Positions 34,774 through 44,606 are shown, counted from the stretch's first letter. The stretch: 49,896 nt of DNA from Acidobacteriota bacterium (GCA_016185425.1 JACPNQ010000033.1:1-49896), one strand, 5' to 3'. Made by a program: numbers and translations. Notes: generated by a model not told the origin, from the letters alone.

Positions 34774-36944
34774 GATGGCTCGCAGTTTTGGCATTGTTCG
34801 CGCCGCTCGCTTCGGCGGCAACGCTTGAGGAGTGCCGCGAGCACAAGCGCCGGGGCAGGCTCCCGGAAGCCAGGACATGTTGGTCGGCGCTCAGCCAGTC
34901 GCACGATGCCGCGCTGCAAGCCGAGGCACTTTGGGCGCTTCGTGATTACAACAGCGCCAATGAGCGCTTTCGCAGCGCCGTAGCGCAGAAGCCGAAGGAT
35001 GCGTTGGTCCGCGTACGCTGGGGTCGAATGTTTTTTGAACGCGGCCAGCGCAAGGAAGCCGCGCAGCTTTACGAAGAGGCGATCGGGATTCAGGCGGACT
35101 TTCCCCCGGCACTGATCGGACTGGCCTACCTCGCCTCCAGCGGTTTTGAGAGCAAGGCCGTCGAGCTCGCCGAGAAGGCCTTGGAGAAAGATCCCAAACT
35201 CTTCGAAGCTCGCGAAATGCTCGCCCGTTTCGCGCTGGAAGAATACGACGAGAAGCGCGCGATCGAGCAGGCGGACAAAGCCCTCGCCATCTCTCAGGAA
35301 GCGCTCGACGCCCTCGTCATCCGCGCCACTGTCGAGTGGCTCAACGATAAGCCTGGAACGGAGTGGATCGCCCGTCTGGACAAGACCAACCCCAACTATG
35401 GGGAAGGGTACGCCATGGCGGCGAACATGTTCATCATCAACCGCCGCTATGAGGAAGGGATCGCCCTTTACCGTAAGGCGCTCAACAAAAACCCGGATCT
35501 CCTTGCCGCCAAAGCCGAGCTGGGCGTCAACCTGATGCGTCTCGGTGCGGAGAGCGAAGCCCGGCAGCTTCTCAAGGAGTGCTATGACGCTAACTGGCGC
35601 ACCGCTCCCGTCACCAACACGCTGACGCTAATGGACAGCTATAAGAACTTCGTGACCTTCGAGAAGGGTATGCTCATTCTCCGCGTGCACAAGAAGGAGG
35701 CGGAGCTGCTCCGTCCGTACTTCGAAGCGGAGTTGGAGCGCGCCTCCAATGTCTTTGAAAAGAAGTACCAGCTCAAGCTCACCAAGCCGGTGCAGTTGGA
35801 GGTCTACCCGGATCACGAGGACTTCGCCGTGCGCACCATGGGCCTGCCAGGCCTAGGCGCTCTAGGTGTCACCTTCGGGAACGTCGTCGCCATGGATTCG
35901 CCGTCCGGCCGCAAGCCCGGCACCTTCCATTGGGCATCGACGCTTTGGCACGAGCTGAGCCACGTCTACGCGCTCGCCGTCACCAAGCACCGCGTGCCCC
36001 GTTGGTTTACCGAAGGCCTCGCCGTTCACGAAGAGACAGCCGTGAACACGGAGTGGGGCGACCGCCTCGACCCGGCCACCATCCGCGCCATCAAGGACAA
36101 GAAGCTCCTCCCGGTAGCCTCACTGGATCGCGGGTTTGTGCGCCCGTCTTATCCCGCCCAGGTCACGGTCAGTTATTTCCAGGCGGGCAAGATCTGCGAC
36201 TACATCAACAGCAAATGGGGCTGGCAGAAGCTGGTCGACATGCTGAGGGACTTCGGCACGGGCAAGACCACGCCTGAGGTCATTGAGGCCCATCTGGGGC
36301 TGAAGCCCGAGCAGTTCGACAAGGACTTCCTCGCCTGGCTCGATACGCAGGTCGGCGAACAGGTGAAAGGATTTGACGCCTGGCGGAAGAACATAGCTGT
36401 GGCCAATGCGCTCGTCAAAGAGAAGAAATGGGACGAGGTCATCAAGACCGCCGAGCCCATCGTCCGCTCCTATCCCGACTATGTCGAATCCGGATCAGCC
36501 TACGAACTGCTCGCCGAGGCATCGGAGAAAAAGGGCGACAAAGCCAAGGCCATCGCCATCCTTGAGCAGTGGGCGAAGGTGGGCGGACGGCAACCCGAAA
36601 CGCTCAAGAAATTGGCGGCGTTGCTCGAGGAGGCCGGCCACAAGCGCCAGGCCGCCGAGACGCTCGAACGGATCAACTACATCTATCCGGTGCAGGACGA
36701 CGAGTATCACCGGCGGCAGGGAGAGTTGTGGTTGGAAGTGGGGGAGAAGGACCGGGCGATCCGCGAATTTACGGCCGTTGTGGGATCGAAACCCGTGGAC
36801 GTGGCCGGAAGTTACTACAATTTAGCCAAGGCGCTGCGAGCCGCCGGCCGGAATGACCAAGCTCGCGACAATGTCATACTCGCCTTGGAAGCCGCGCCCA
36901 GCTTCCGTCCGGCACAGAAATTACTCTTGGAGCTCTCAAAATAA
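34770..36944 (+). CDS. Secreted TPR protein with gluzincin peptidase domain
   Basis: The 724-residue product starts with GTG overlapping the previous stop (GTGA), with AGGAGG upstream. A signal peptide (L-A-V-L-A-L-F-A-P-L-A-S-A) is followed by TPR repeats (about 25-270), a peptidase MA-like domain with W-H-E-L-S-H near 393-398 and W-F-T-E-G-L-A-V-H-E near 412, and more TPRs to the end. The zinc residues are complete. It shares the H-E-x-x-H ... E-G-x-A arrangement with the two peptidases at 6910-10262 but has repeats on both sides. As part of the MoxR-Bat run it probably acts in the periplasm; its target is unknown. Confidence 0.82.
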   Translation: MRWLAVLALFAPLASAATLEECREHKRRGRLPEARTCWSALSQSHDAALQAEALWALRDYNSANERFRSAVAQKPKDALVRVRWGRMFFERGQRKEAAQLYEEAIGIQADFPPALIGLAYLASSGFESKAVELAEKALEKDPKLFEAREMLARFALEEYDEKRAIEQADKALAISQEALDALVIRATVEWLNDKPGTEWIARLDKTNPNYGEGYAMAANMFIINRRYEEGIALYRKALNKNPDLLAAKAELGVNLMRLGAESEARQLLKECYDANWRTAPVTNTLTLMDSYKNFVTFEKGMLILRVHKKEAELLRPYFEAELERASNVFEKKYQLKLTKPVQLEVYPDHEDFAVRTMGLPGLGALGVTFGNVVAMDSPSGRKPGTFHWASTLWHELSHVYALAVTKHRVPRWFTEGLAVHEETAVNTEWGDRLDPATIRAIKDKKLLPVASLDRGFVRPSYPAQVTVSYFQAGKICDYINSKWGWQKLVDMLRDFGTGKTTPEVIEAHLGLKPEQFDKDFLAWLDTQVGEQVKGFDAWRKNIAVANALVKEKKWDEVIKTAEPIVRSYPDYVESGSAYELLAEASEKKGDKAKAIAILEQWAKVGGRQPETLKKLAALLEEAGHKRQAAETLERINYIYPVQDDEYHRRQGELWLEVGEKDRAIREFTAVVGSKPVDVAGSYYNLAKALRAAGRNDQARDNVILALEAAPSFRPAQKLLLELSK

Positions 36945-36946
36945 AC

Positions 36947-37972
36947 ATGTCGACCACCATTGCGAACACGCTGGATACCGCGGATTTGCGGGCGCGCGTG
37001 GCACGTTTCCAGGAAACTCAGGCGAACATCGTCGGACAAGTGCGGCGCGTCATCGTCGGACAGGAGGAGGTGGTCAATCAGGTACTCATATCTCTCTTTG
37101 TCGGCGGCCACTGCCTCATTACCGGTATGCCCGGGACCGCGAAAACCCTGCTCGTCAAAACGCTTTCCGACACGCTTGGCCTCAGCTTTAAGCGCATCCA
37201 GTTCACCCCGGACCTGATGCCGACCGACATCACCGGCACCGACATCATCGAGGAAGACTCGGCGACCGGCCGCCGTCAGTGGACCTTCGTCCACGGACCG
37301 ATCTTCACCAACGTCCTGCTAGCGGACGAAATTAACCGTACGCCGCCGAAGACGCAGGCAGCACTGCTCGAAGCCATGCAGGAAAAGAGCTGCACCGTTC
37401 GCGGCAATCTCTATCAGCTCTCGCCGCCGTTCTTCGTGCTTGCGACGCAGAACCCGATCGAGCTCGAAGGCACCTACCCGCTGCCCGAGGCCCAGCTTGA
37501 CCGCTTCCTGTTTAACGTTCTGCTCGACTACCTGCCCTTCGATGAGGAGATGCAGGTCCTCGACCTCACTACGACCACCCATGTCGCCCAGGCCGATCCG
37601 GTAACCAACGCCGAGGAGATCCTCTCCATGCAGCAGTTGGTTCGCATGGTTCCGGTGGCGGAGAGTGTCGCCCGCTATGCCGTCGCCATTGTGCGTGCGA
37701 CGCGCCCGACGGACTCTTCGGCCCCGGACATCGTCAAGAAGTACCTGAACTTCGGCGCCAGCGTTCGCGGCATCCAGAACATCATCCTCGCCTCCAAGGC
37801 CCGCGCGCTCATAATGCACCGCTACCACGTCGCGTTTGAGGACATCGCCGCGATGGCGGTGCCGGTGCTTCGCCATCGCGTACTGCTCAACTTCCACGCC
37901 GAGTCGGACAAGGTGACCTCCGACGCCGTGCTGCGGAAGATGATCGATTCGATTCCCGTTCCGAGAGACTAA
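36947..37972 (+). CDS. MoxR-family AAA+ ATPase
   Basis: The 341-residue cytoplasmic ATPase has G-M-P-G-T-A-K-T (Walker A, near 61-68), L-A-D-E-I-N-R-T-P-P-K (Walker B, near 125) and F-V-L-A-T-Q-N-P-I-E (sensor 1, near 165), followed by the AAA lid domain. MoxR ATPases act as chaperones that assemble or activate partner complexes, typically with DUF58 and VWA proteins encoded next door, as here. It lies two bases after the TPR-peptidase stop. No strong ribosome binding site is seen. Confidence 0.93.
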   Translation: MSTTIANTLDTADLRARVARFQETQANIVGQVRRVIVGQEEVVNQVLISLFVGGHCLITGMPGTAKTLLVKTLSDTLGLSFKRIQFTPDLMPTDITGTDIIEEDSATGRRQWTFVHGPIFTNVLLADEINRTPPKTQAALLEAMQEKSCTVRGNLYQLSPPFFVLATQNPIELEGTYPLPEAQLDRFLFNVLLDYLPFDEEMQVLDLTTTTHVAQADPVTNAEEILSMQQLVRMVPVAESVARYAVAIVRATRPTDSSAPDIVKKYLNFGASVRGIQNIILASKARALIMHRYHVAFEDIAAMAVPVLRHRVLLNFHAESDKVTSDAVLRKMIDSIPVPRD

Positions 37973-37978
37973 CCCCAA

Positions 37979-38869
37979 ATGGACCAGCGCTTCCTCGACC
38001 CTCAAGTCCTCGCCTCCATCTCGAACCTCGAGCTGGTGGCGAAGACGGTCGTGGACGGGTTCATCTCCGGGCTCCACCGGTCGCCGAAATTCGGCTTCTC
38101 GCAAGAGTTCGCCGAGTACCGCATGTACAACGAAGGCGACGATCTGCGGTTCGTCGATTGGAACGTCTTCGCCCGGACCGAGCGCACCTACATCAAGCGT
38201 TTCAAGGGCGAGACTAACTCGCGCCTCACACTCCTGCTGGATGCTTCGGCGTCGATGAGCTACACGTCCCACAACGTCACCAAGATCGACTACGCCAAGT
38301 ACCTGGCGGCGAGCCTGGCCTACATGGCTCACCAGCAGCGCGACGCGGCCGGTGTGATTGTTTTTGACGATGAGGTCCGGGAGTATGTGACGCCGTCGTC
38401 GCGAGCGGGCCAGTTCCGGCGCACGATGTTCGCGATCGAGAACGCCGCACCCGGACGGCGGACGGACTTCGCCAAGCCATTCTTCCACTTCCTTTCTACG
38501 CTGCGGAACCGCCGCGGCATGGCGGTGGTCGTCAGCGATTTTTATGAGAACCCGGAGACGGTCATCAAGACCATCGAGCCGCTGCGGTTCCGGGGGAACG
38601 ATGTCGTGCTGTTCCACATCCTCGATCCGCAGGAAGTGCGGCCGAAGTTTGATGGGCCGGTGCTACTGATCGATTCCGAGACCGGCCAGGAGTTGGAGAC
38701 CTCACCGGAGTACGCGGCGCAGGAGTATCGCGGCAAGATCGACGCCCATGTGGAGGCCTTGCGGCAGAAGGCGCAGACGGCCGGGTTGACCTATCACCTG
38801 CATGTGACGAACACGCCGCTGGATTCCGCGCTTCGCGAGTTTCTGATGGTCCGGCAGGGAAGGGCGTGA
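37979..38869 (+). CDS. DUF58 domain protein, MoxR partner
   Basis: The 296-residue cytoplasmic product has the DUF58 signature E-F-A-E-Y-R-M-Y-N-E-G-D-D-L-R-F-V-D-W near residues 42-60. A VWA-like fold follows, whose metal site appears as L-D-A-S-A-S-M near 85. DUF58 proteins are the constant partners of MoxR ATPases. No signal peptide or membrane helix is visible. The stop overlaps the next start as TGATG. Confidence 0.92.
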   Translation: MDQRFLDPQVLASISNLELVAKTVVDGFISGLHRSPKFGFSQEFAEYRMYNEGDDLRFVDWNVFARTERTYIKRFKGETNSRLTLLLDASASMSYTSHNVTKIDYAKYLAASLAYMAHQQRDAAGVIVFDDEVREYVTPSSRAGQFRRTMFAIENAAPGRRTDFAKPFFHFLSTLRNRRGMAVVVSDFYENPETVIKTIEPLRFRGNDVVLFHILDPQEVRPKFDGPVLLIDSETGQELETSPEYAAQEYRGKIDAHVEALRQKAQTAGLTYHLHVTNTPLDSALREFLMVRQGRA

Positions 38870-40914
38870 TGGGATTCCTTGCGCCTCTCTTCCTCGGCGC
38901 CGTCACCCTGGTGGGATTGCCGGTCTGGCTGCATCTCCTCCGGCAACATAAGACGACGCCGGTCACGATGCCGTCCCTGATGTTCTTTGAGCGGCGGACG
39001 ACCACGTCGACGCGGCAACGGAAGCTGCGGTATTACGCACTGCTGGCGATGCGGCTGCTGGCGATTCTGCTGCTGGTCCTGGCGTTTGCGCAACCCTACT
39101 GGGAGCGGACGATTGCTGCGGGGTCGGGCAAGCGGATGACGGTGGCCGCCATCGACAACTCGTTCTCGATGCGGCGGGCGAATTCGGTCGACTCGGCTAA
39201 GCAACAGGCGCTTGGTCTGGCGGCGAAAGTGAGTGCGGCGGAGCCCGGTATTGTGGTCGCGTTTGGCTCAGGGGCGCGCGAAGTGGGCCAGAAGGCCGAA
39301 GACGCGAGCGTGTTCCGGAACAACGTCAACGCCGTGGTGGCCGGTGACGAGCGGACCTCTTATGCCGAGCTGTCGCGAGTGCTGCGCGGTCTGCATGAGG
39401 CGCATAAGATGCCGCTGGATATCCATGTCTACACCGACGTGCAGCGGTCCGGGATGCCGGCGAGGTTTGCCGACTTGCAGTTGCCGGCGGATGCGAAGCT
39501 CGAGATCCATGACGTCGCGCCGAAGGAGCTTCCGAACTTCGCGGTCGAGGCGGTTACGCCGCCGGGGCGGATCTTTGACACGAAGGCGGCTCGCGTCCGG
39601 GCTACGATTGCCGGTATCCATACGCCCCGGGCGAGCAAGGTGGTCTCGCTGGTGGCGGATGGCAAGGTGCTGGCGACCAAACCGGTGGAGATCGCGGAGA
39701 ACGGCAGGACGTCGGTCGAGTTCACGGGCCTCGATACGGGCTATGGTTTCCATCGCGGCGAGATCCGGATTGACGGCGCCGATAATTTCCCGAACGACGA
39801 TACGTTCCGCTTCGCGATCGAGCGTTCCGATCCGCGGCGCGTGCTGTACCTGCATGCTTCGCGTGACGCGAAGAGCGCCCTGTATGTAAAGGCGGCGCTC
39901 GATGCCGCGGTGCCGAACGCGTACTCGATTGAGGCCGCGCCGTATGAGACGACGTCGACGCCGAACCTGACCAACGTGTCGTTCGTTGTGCTTGCGGACC
40001 CCGGCGGGCTGCCATCGGCGCTGGAGGCGTCTTTGAAGGATTACGTGCAGAAGGGCGGGGCAGTGTTCATCGCGGCCGGGCCGTTTACGGGCGCCCAGTC
40101 GAAGCTACCGGTTTCGGGGCTGACGGTGAAGGAGTCGCGCCTGACGAACCGCACCCGGGAGATGTTCCAGACGGTGGCTTCGAAGGAGCCGCTGCATCCG
40201 GTGATTGAGAAGGCGGCGGGATTGGAGTCGGTCAAGTTCTATCAGGTCGTTACGGTCGAGCCGAACGCTTCCACCAAGGTTTTGGCGAAGACGGCCGATG
40301 CGGTGCCTGTGGTTCTCGATCAGGCGTTGGGCGAGGGGCGGGTTTTGATCCTGACTTCGCCGCTGGACAACTTGGGGAACAACCTGCCGCTGCACCCGGC
40401 GTTCATTCCGTTTGTCGAGCGGACGGCGCAGTACTTGTCACGTCAGCAGGAGTCGACGGGGATTGTCGCGGTCGGAGAGGGAGTGGAGCTGCGGGCGGCG
40501 ACGGACCGGGCTATCGGTGTCGAGGTACTTGATCCACGGGGTGACCGGGCGTTGACGCTGGAGCAGGCGGCGAAAGCCACGTCCTTTGCGCCTGGGGGCG
40601 AGGGTTACTACGAGATCCGCCGCGCGAATGGGCGGTCGAGCCTGGTGGCGGTGAATGCCGACCGGCGCGAGTCCGATTTTGCGCGGATGGAGGACGAGAC
40701 GGTCAGCCTGTGGAAGGCGACGGGTGAGCCGTCCGAGGGGCAGAAGGTGAACGCGAGCGGGGAGCGAACGGAACGGGTGAGCCCCTGGTGGTGGCTGCTG
40801 CTGGTTGTGCTTTTATTGACGCTGGCTGAAGGCGTGCTGGCGTCACGCTACCTATACGGATCCGGCGCGGGCGAGCAGGCCCAGGCTGAGTTGGTTGGCA
40901 AGGAGGTCGCATGA
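38869..40914 (+). CDS. BatA-like membrane VWA protein
   Basis: The 681-residue product has the aerotolerance-regulator N-terminal domain: a membrane helix (F-L-G-A-V-T-L-V-G-L-P-V-W-L), L-L-R-Q-H-K-T-T-P-V-T-M-P-S-L-M-F-F-E-R and a second helix (L-L-A-I-L-L-L-V-L-A-F). A VWA domain opens A-I-D-N-S-F-S-M near 100. A GATase-like region includes G-G-A-V-F-I-A-A-G, and a C-terminal membrane helix near 645-665 ends the protein. A GTG codon just before the ATG is also possible. Bat proteins are linked to stress tolerance in some bacteria; the mechanism is uncertain. It overlaps the next gene by four bases. Confidence 0.85.
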   Translation: MGFLAPLFLGAVTLVGLPVWLHLLRQHKTTPVTMPSLMFFERRTTTSTRQRKLRYYALLAMRLLAILLLVLAFAQPYWERTIAAGSGKRMTVAAIDNSFSMRRANSVDSAKQQALGLAAKVSAAEPGIVVAFGSGAREVGQKAEDASVFRNNVNAVVAGDERTSYAELSRVLRGLHEAHKMPLDIHVYTDVQRSGMPARFADLQLPADAKLEIHDVAPKELPNFAVEAVTPPGRIFDTKAARVRATIAGIHTPRASKVVSLVADGKVLATKPVEIAENGRTSVEFTGLDTGYGFHRGEIRIDGADNFPNDDTFRFAIERSDPRRVLYLHASRDAKSALYVKAALDAAVPNAYSIEAAPYETTSTPNLTNVSFVVLADPGGLPSALEASLKDYVQKGGAVFIAAGPFTGAQSKLPVSGLTVKESRLTNRTREMFQTVASKEPLHPVIEKAAGLESVKFYQVVTVEPNASTKVLAKTADAVPVVLDQALGEGRVLILTSPLDNLGNNLPLHPAFIPFVERTAQYLSRQQESTGIVAVGEGVELRAATDRAIGVEVLDPRGDRALTLEQAAKATSFAPGGEGYYEIRRANGRSSLVAVNADRRESDFARMEDETVSLWKATGEPSEGQKVNASGERTERVSPWWWLLLVVLLLTLAEGVLASRYLYGSGAGEQAQAELVGKEVA

Positions 40915-43900
40915 GCGCGTTAGAAAGTCTCGACCGGTACTTGAAAGAGCTGCAGCGGAAGATGCGGCTGGCGGCGTGGACGCGAGGCGTAGCTGTGGCG
41001 GCGTTTTGCGCCCTGATCGCGACAACGCTGCTCGTGGTCTATACCAACTCGACGGCCTTCGAGGATCGCGCTGTGGTCGGGGCGAGGTTCGTCCTCTTCC
41101 TGGTGCTGGCGCTCGCCCTGACGTTCGGAATCATTCTGCCTCTGCTGAAGGTCAACCGGAACCGGGCTGCGCGGCAGGCGGAGAGCGCTCTGCCGTTCGG
41201 CGACCGGCTGCTCACGGTAGTGGAGCACCGGAACGACGCCGATCCGTTTCTGGAGCTGATCGCGGCTGACGCGCTGCCGGTGGCGGTGGCGAATGGCACG
41301 ACGGCGATCGTCCCGTCGCGTCTACTGATGACGTTTGGCGCGCTGGCGATCGTTGGCGTGGGATCGATGGTCTGGCTGTTGCAGAGGGGGCCGGGGTACT
41401 GGGGCTACGGCGCCAATCTGCTCTGGTTTGGACCGCCGAAGATTGAGGCGGGGTCGTTCTACGATATTCAGGTGCAGCCGGGGAACAAGGCTGTACGGAA
41501 GCGCTCCGACGTGGCGGTGACCGCCAACCTGATCGGGTTGCAACCGGGCGTCGTGAAGCTCTTCGCGCGGTACCGCGGGGCGAGCGAGTGGGAGCAGAGC
41601 CCGATGATGCCGCAGGGCACGGGATACGAGTTTGTCTTCGCGGGATTGCCGGATACGGTGGAGTACTACGTCCAGTCGGGGCCGGTGAAGTCGAAGACCT
41701 ATACGCTGACGGCGTTGGACCTGCCGGGCGTGAAGAACATCAAGGTCACCTATGTGTACCCGCCGCAGTTGGGGATGCCATCGGTCACCGAGGAGCATGG
41801 CGGCGATGTGCGGGCGGTGACGGGGTCGACCGCGAAGCTGGAGATTGAGTTCGACCGGCCGATTCAGAACGGGCTGATCGTGATCAACGGGGAAGATACG
41901 CGGTCGCTGCTGATGACGGCGCCGAACCGTGCGCAGGTCGAGGTGCCGGTGAAGAAGAGCGGGGTCTACTATGTCGCGGCGCGGGAGTTGGACGAGAATG
42001 TCCGGCTGACCGACGACTACTTCATCGAAGCGCAGGATGACTCGGAGCCGGTGATCAAGATCAAGCGGCCGGGGCGCGATGCGAAGGTGAATCCGCTGGA
42101 AGAAGTTCCCGTAGAGGTCGAGGCCTCGGATGACTTCGGGCTGCGCGAGCTGACGCTGCGATACTCTGTGAACGGCGGCCCAGAGAACACCGTCCAGATG
42201 CTGCCGGGGCAGAACGTGAAGCAGGCGAACGGCAAGACGCTGCTATCGCTCGAGGACTTCAAGATGCAGCCGGGCGACGTGATCAGCATGTACGCCGTCG
42301 GGCGGGATGCGCGGAACACGGTGCAGACGGACATGGTGTTTGTCGAGGCGATGCAGTGGGAGCTCGAGTATTCGCAGTCGCAGCAGGGCGGGGGCGGCGG
42401 TGGCGGAGAGCAGGAAGAGCAGGGCAAGATCTCGCAGCGGCAGAAGGAGATCATCGCGGCGACGTGGAACCAGTTGCGGAACCGGTTCGCGGATCGGAAG
42501 TCGCTGGCGGAGAACGCGAAGTTCCTGTCGGAGATGCAGGCGAAGCTGAAGGACCAGGCGAAGTCCCTGGCGGAGCGGATGACGCGGCGCGAGCTGTCGG
42601 GGTCGAACGAGGAGTTCAAGACGTTCACGAAGGAGATGGAGGCGGCGTCGACGGCGATGGGGTCGGCGGCGGAGAAGCTGAAGGGCGAGAAGTTCAAGGA
42701 CTCGCTGCCGCATGAGCAGAAGGCGCTGCAGCACCTGATGCGCGCCGAGGCGCTGCAGAAGCAGATCCAGGTGGCGTTCGGATCGCAGGGCGGCGGCGGA
42801 GGCGGTGGCGGCGGAGCGTCGCGCGACCTCGACAACCTGTTCGATCTGGAGCTCGATACGGAGAAGAACCAGTATGAGACCGGGCAGCAGCAGAGCGCGT
42901 CCGGAGACAGCCGTGAGAAGCAGGTTGACGAGGCGCTGCAGCGGCTGAAGGAGTTGGCGCGGCGGCAGCAGGAGCTGGCGCAGCAGCAGCGGCAGAACAA
43001 GCAGAGCTTCCAGCAGAAGTGGCAGCAGGAGCAGTTGCGGCGGGAAGCGGAGGAGCTGAAGAAGAAGCTCCAGGAGCTGGCACAGGGACAGCAGCAACAG
43101 GGCCAGCAGAGCCAGCAGGGACAACAGGGCCAGCAAGGGCAGCAGGGTCAATCGGGCCAGCAGTCCGGCCAGCAATCGTCGTCGCAGCAACAGGCGGGGC
43201 AACAGCCGGGGCAGAGCGGGCAGCAGGGGCAGACTTCGCGCGACCGGCTGCGGCAGATGGCGGGTCAGCAACAGCAGCGGCAGGATCCGCGGTTGCAGCA
43301 GGCGCTGGAGCGGCTGGAGCAGGCGACGAAGGATATGCAGCGGGCGAATCAGCAAGGGCAGCAGGCGGCTGAGGCGCAGCGCGCGGCGGAGCGGCTGAAC
43401 GAGGCGCAGAACGCGTTGCGCGGGATGCGCCAGGACCAGTCGACGAACCGGGTTGGGGACCTGGCGGAGCGGGCCAAGCAGTTGGCCGAGCAACAGCGGG
43501 ATTTCTCGAACCGCGTGAACCAGGAGTTCGGTCCGAAGGCGGGCCAGCAGGCGCAGGACCCGTCGGCGATGCGCGGGCAGAAGATGGAGCTCCAGCAGCA
43601 GTTCGCGGCCGAGAAGGAGCGGATGACACAGGAGACGGCGCGGCTGGAGCGGGACATGCAGGATGCGAGCCGGCAGATGGCCGGGTCGCAGCGGCAGACT
43701 TCGTCGAAGCTGCGCGAGGCTGTGGGGCAGATGCAGCAGGACCAGGTGACGCTGCGGAACAAGATGCTCGGCGGGTATTACCGGCAGGGGCTGGCGCCCT
43801 ACCTGGGTTCGCGGGAGCAGTCGCTGGCGAACGACATGGAGAAGCTGCGGAAGGCGATCGAGGGCGCGCAGCAGTCGATGGACCCGAACGCGCAGGACGG

Positions 43901-44606
43901 CGGGAAGAACGAGCGGAACCTGGCGGGCGTGGAGCGGCTGCGGGAGCAGTTGCAGCAGATGGTGCAGGGTCAGCGCGGGCAGAACGGACAGCGCGGCCAG
44001 CAGGGTCAACAGGGCCAGCACCCGGGTCAGCAAGGGCAGGCGGGCCAGGGTCAGCAGGCCGGGCAGCAGCCGGGCCAGGGACAACAGGGTCAGCAAGGCC
44101 AGGGTGGCCAGCAGGGGCAGGGCCAGCAGGCGGGCCAGCAACAGGGAGGCCAGCAGGGCGGTGGTGGCGGGCCTTTTGGCGACGGCCGGCAACAGATGGC
44201 TGGCGGCCAGAGGGGCGGATGGCGCGAAGGCGGCAATGCAATGAACGACGGCACCCGCGAGTTTATGGGTGGCGGCGCGAACCGGACGTGGCAGGAGGGG
44301 ATGCGGGCTCTGAGCGAGTTGCGCGGCGCGGCGGCGGAGTCTCCGGAGATGCAGAAGGAGATCGAGCAGATGATCCGCGATATGCAGCGGCTGGATCCGG
44401 CGAAGTTCCCCGGGAATCCAGAGCTGGTGGAGCGGATCCGGGCGCAGTTCTTGCCGCAGTTGGAGCAGCTTGAGCTGCGGCTGCGCAAGCAGGTGGAGGA
44501 GCAGCAGACCGGAACCGTCCGCAGCGGCGCCGGCGAGAGGATTCCGCCGGGCTATACGGAGCAGGTGGCCGATTATTACCGGCGGCTAAGCAAGGGGAAT
44601 AAGTAA
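40911..44606 (+). CDS. Giant DUF4175-like membrane protein with Gln/Gly-rich tracts
   Basis: The 1231-residue product has N-terminal membrane helices (about 25-45, 55-78 and 140-158), Ig-like beta domains (about 180-470) and a long helical, coiled-coil part rich in Gln, Glu, Lys and Arg. Two low-complexity tracts of Q-Q-G-Q units fall near residues 724-778 and 1020-1088. A short C-terminal helical domain follows. Membrane topology and order match DUF4175 proteins found next to MoxR/Bat genes. The tracts look disordered and may form flexible or sticky linkers in the envelope. The reading frame is intact, and the start overlaps the BatA stop as ATGA. Function unknown. Confidence 0.8.
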   Translation: MSALESLDRYLKELQRKMRLAAWTRGVAVAAFCALIATTLLVVYTNSTAFEDRAVVGARFVLFLVLALALTFGIILPLLKVNRNRAARQAESALPFGDRLLTVVEHRNDADPFLELIAADALPVAVANGTTAIVPSRLLMTFGALAIVGVGSMVWLLQRGPGYWGYGANLLWFGPPKIEAGSFYDIQVQPGNKAVRKRSDVAVTANLIGLQPGVVKLFARYRGASEWEQSPMMPQGTGYEFVFAGLPDTVEYYVQSGPVKSKTYTLTALDLPGVKNIKVTYVYPPQLGMPSVTEEHGGDVRAVTGSTAKLEIEFDRPIQNGLIVINGEDTRSLLMTAPNRAQVEVPVKKSGVYYVAARELDENVRLTDDYFIEAQDDSEPVIKIKRPGRDAKVNPLEEVPVEVEASDDFGLRELTLRYSVNGGPENTVQMLPGQNVKQANGKTLLSLEDFKMQPGDVISMYAVGRDARNTVQTDMVFVEAMQWELEYSQSQQGGGGGGGEQEEQGKISQRQKEIIAATWNQLRNRFADRKSLAENAKFLSEMQAKLKDQAKSLAERMTRRELSGSNEEFKTFTKEMEAASTAMGSAAEKLKGEKFKDSLPHEQKALQHLMRAEALQKQIQVAFGSQGGGGGGGGGASRDLDNLFDLELDTEKNQYETGQQQSASGDSREKQVDEALQRLKELARRQQELAQQQRQNKQSFQQKWQQEQLRREAEELKKKLQELAQGQQQQGQQSQQGQQGQQGQQGQSGQQSGQQSSSQQQAGQQPGQSGQQGQTSRDRLRQMAGQQQQRQDPRLQQALERLEQATKDMQRANQQGQQAAEAQRAAERLNEAQNALRGMRQDQSTNRVGDLAERAKQLAEQQRDFSNRVNQEFGPKAGQQAQDPSAMRGQKMELQQQFAAEKERMTQETARLERDMQDASRQMAGSQRQTSSKLREAVGQMQQDQVTLRNKMLGGYYRQGLAPYLGSREQSLANDMEKLRKAIEGAQQSMDPNAQDGGKNERNLAGVERLREQLQQMVQGQRGQNGQRGQQGQQGQHPGQQGQAGQGQQAGQQPGQGQQGQQGQGGQQGQGQQAGQQQGGQQGGGGGPFGDGRQQMAGGQRGGWREGGNAMNDGTREFMGGGANRTWQEGMRALSELRGAAAESPEMQKEIEQMIRDMQRLDPAKFPGNPELVERIRAQFLPQLEQLELRLRKQVEEQQTGTVRSGAGERIPPGYTEQVADYYRRLSKGNK
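43081..43245 (+). repeat. First Gln/Gly codon repeat inside the DUF4175-like gene
   Basis: Irregular tandem units built from CAGCAGGGC and CAGGGCCAG-type codons encode Q-Q-G-Q with occasional Ser. The synonymous codons vary (CAG and CAA, GGC, GGG and GGA), so the tract is kept at the protein level rather than being a simple DNA microsatellite. Confidence 0.8.
43970..44175 (+). repeat. Second Gln/Gly codon repeat inside the DUF4175-like gene
   Basis: A longer tract of Q-G-Q-Q and G-Q-Q-A/P-G-Q units, ending in a run of glycines. Codon mixing is as in the first tract. Length variation between strains would be expected. Confidence 0.8.

Noticed and set aside
43081..44175. CRISPR-like or microsatellite array
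   Set aside because: The repeats are irregular in length and codon use, have no spacers and stay in frame inside a gene.
42243..44241. Long minus-strand open frames rich in Leu, or in Pro and Ala, opposite the DUF4175-like gene
   Set aside because: They arise from the complement of CAG/GGC repeats; the plus frame has start coupling, membrane helices and continuous domains.
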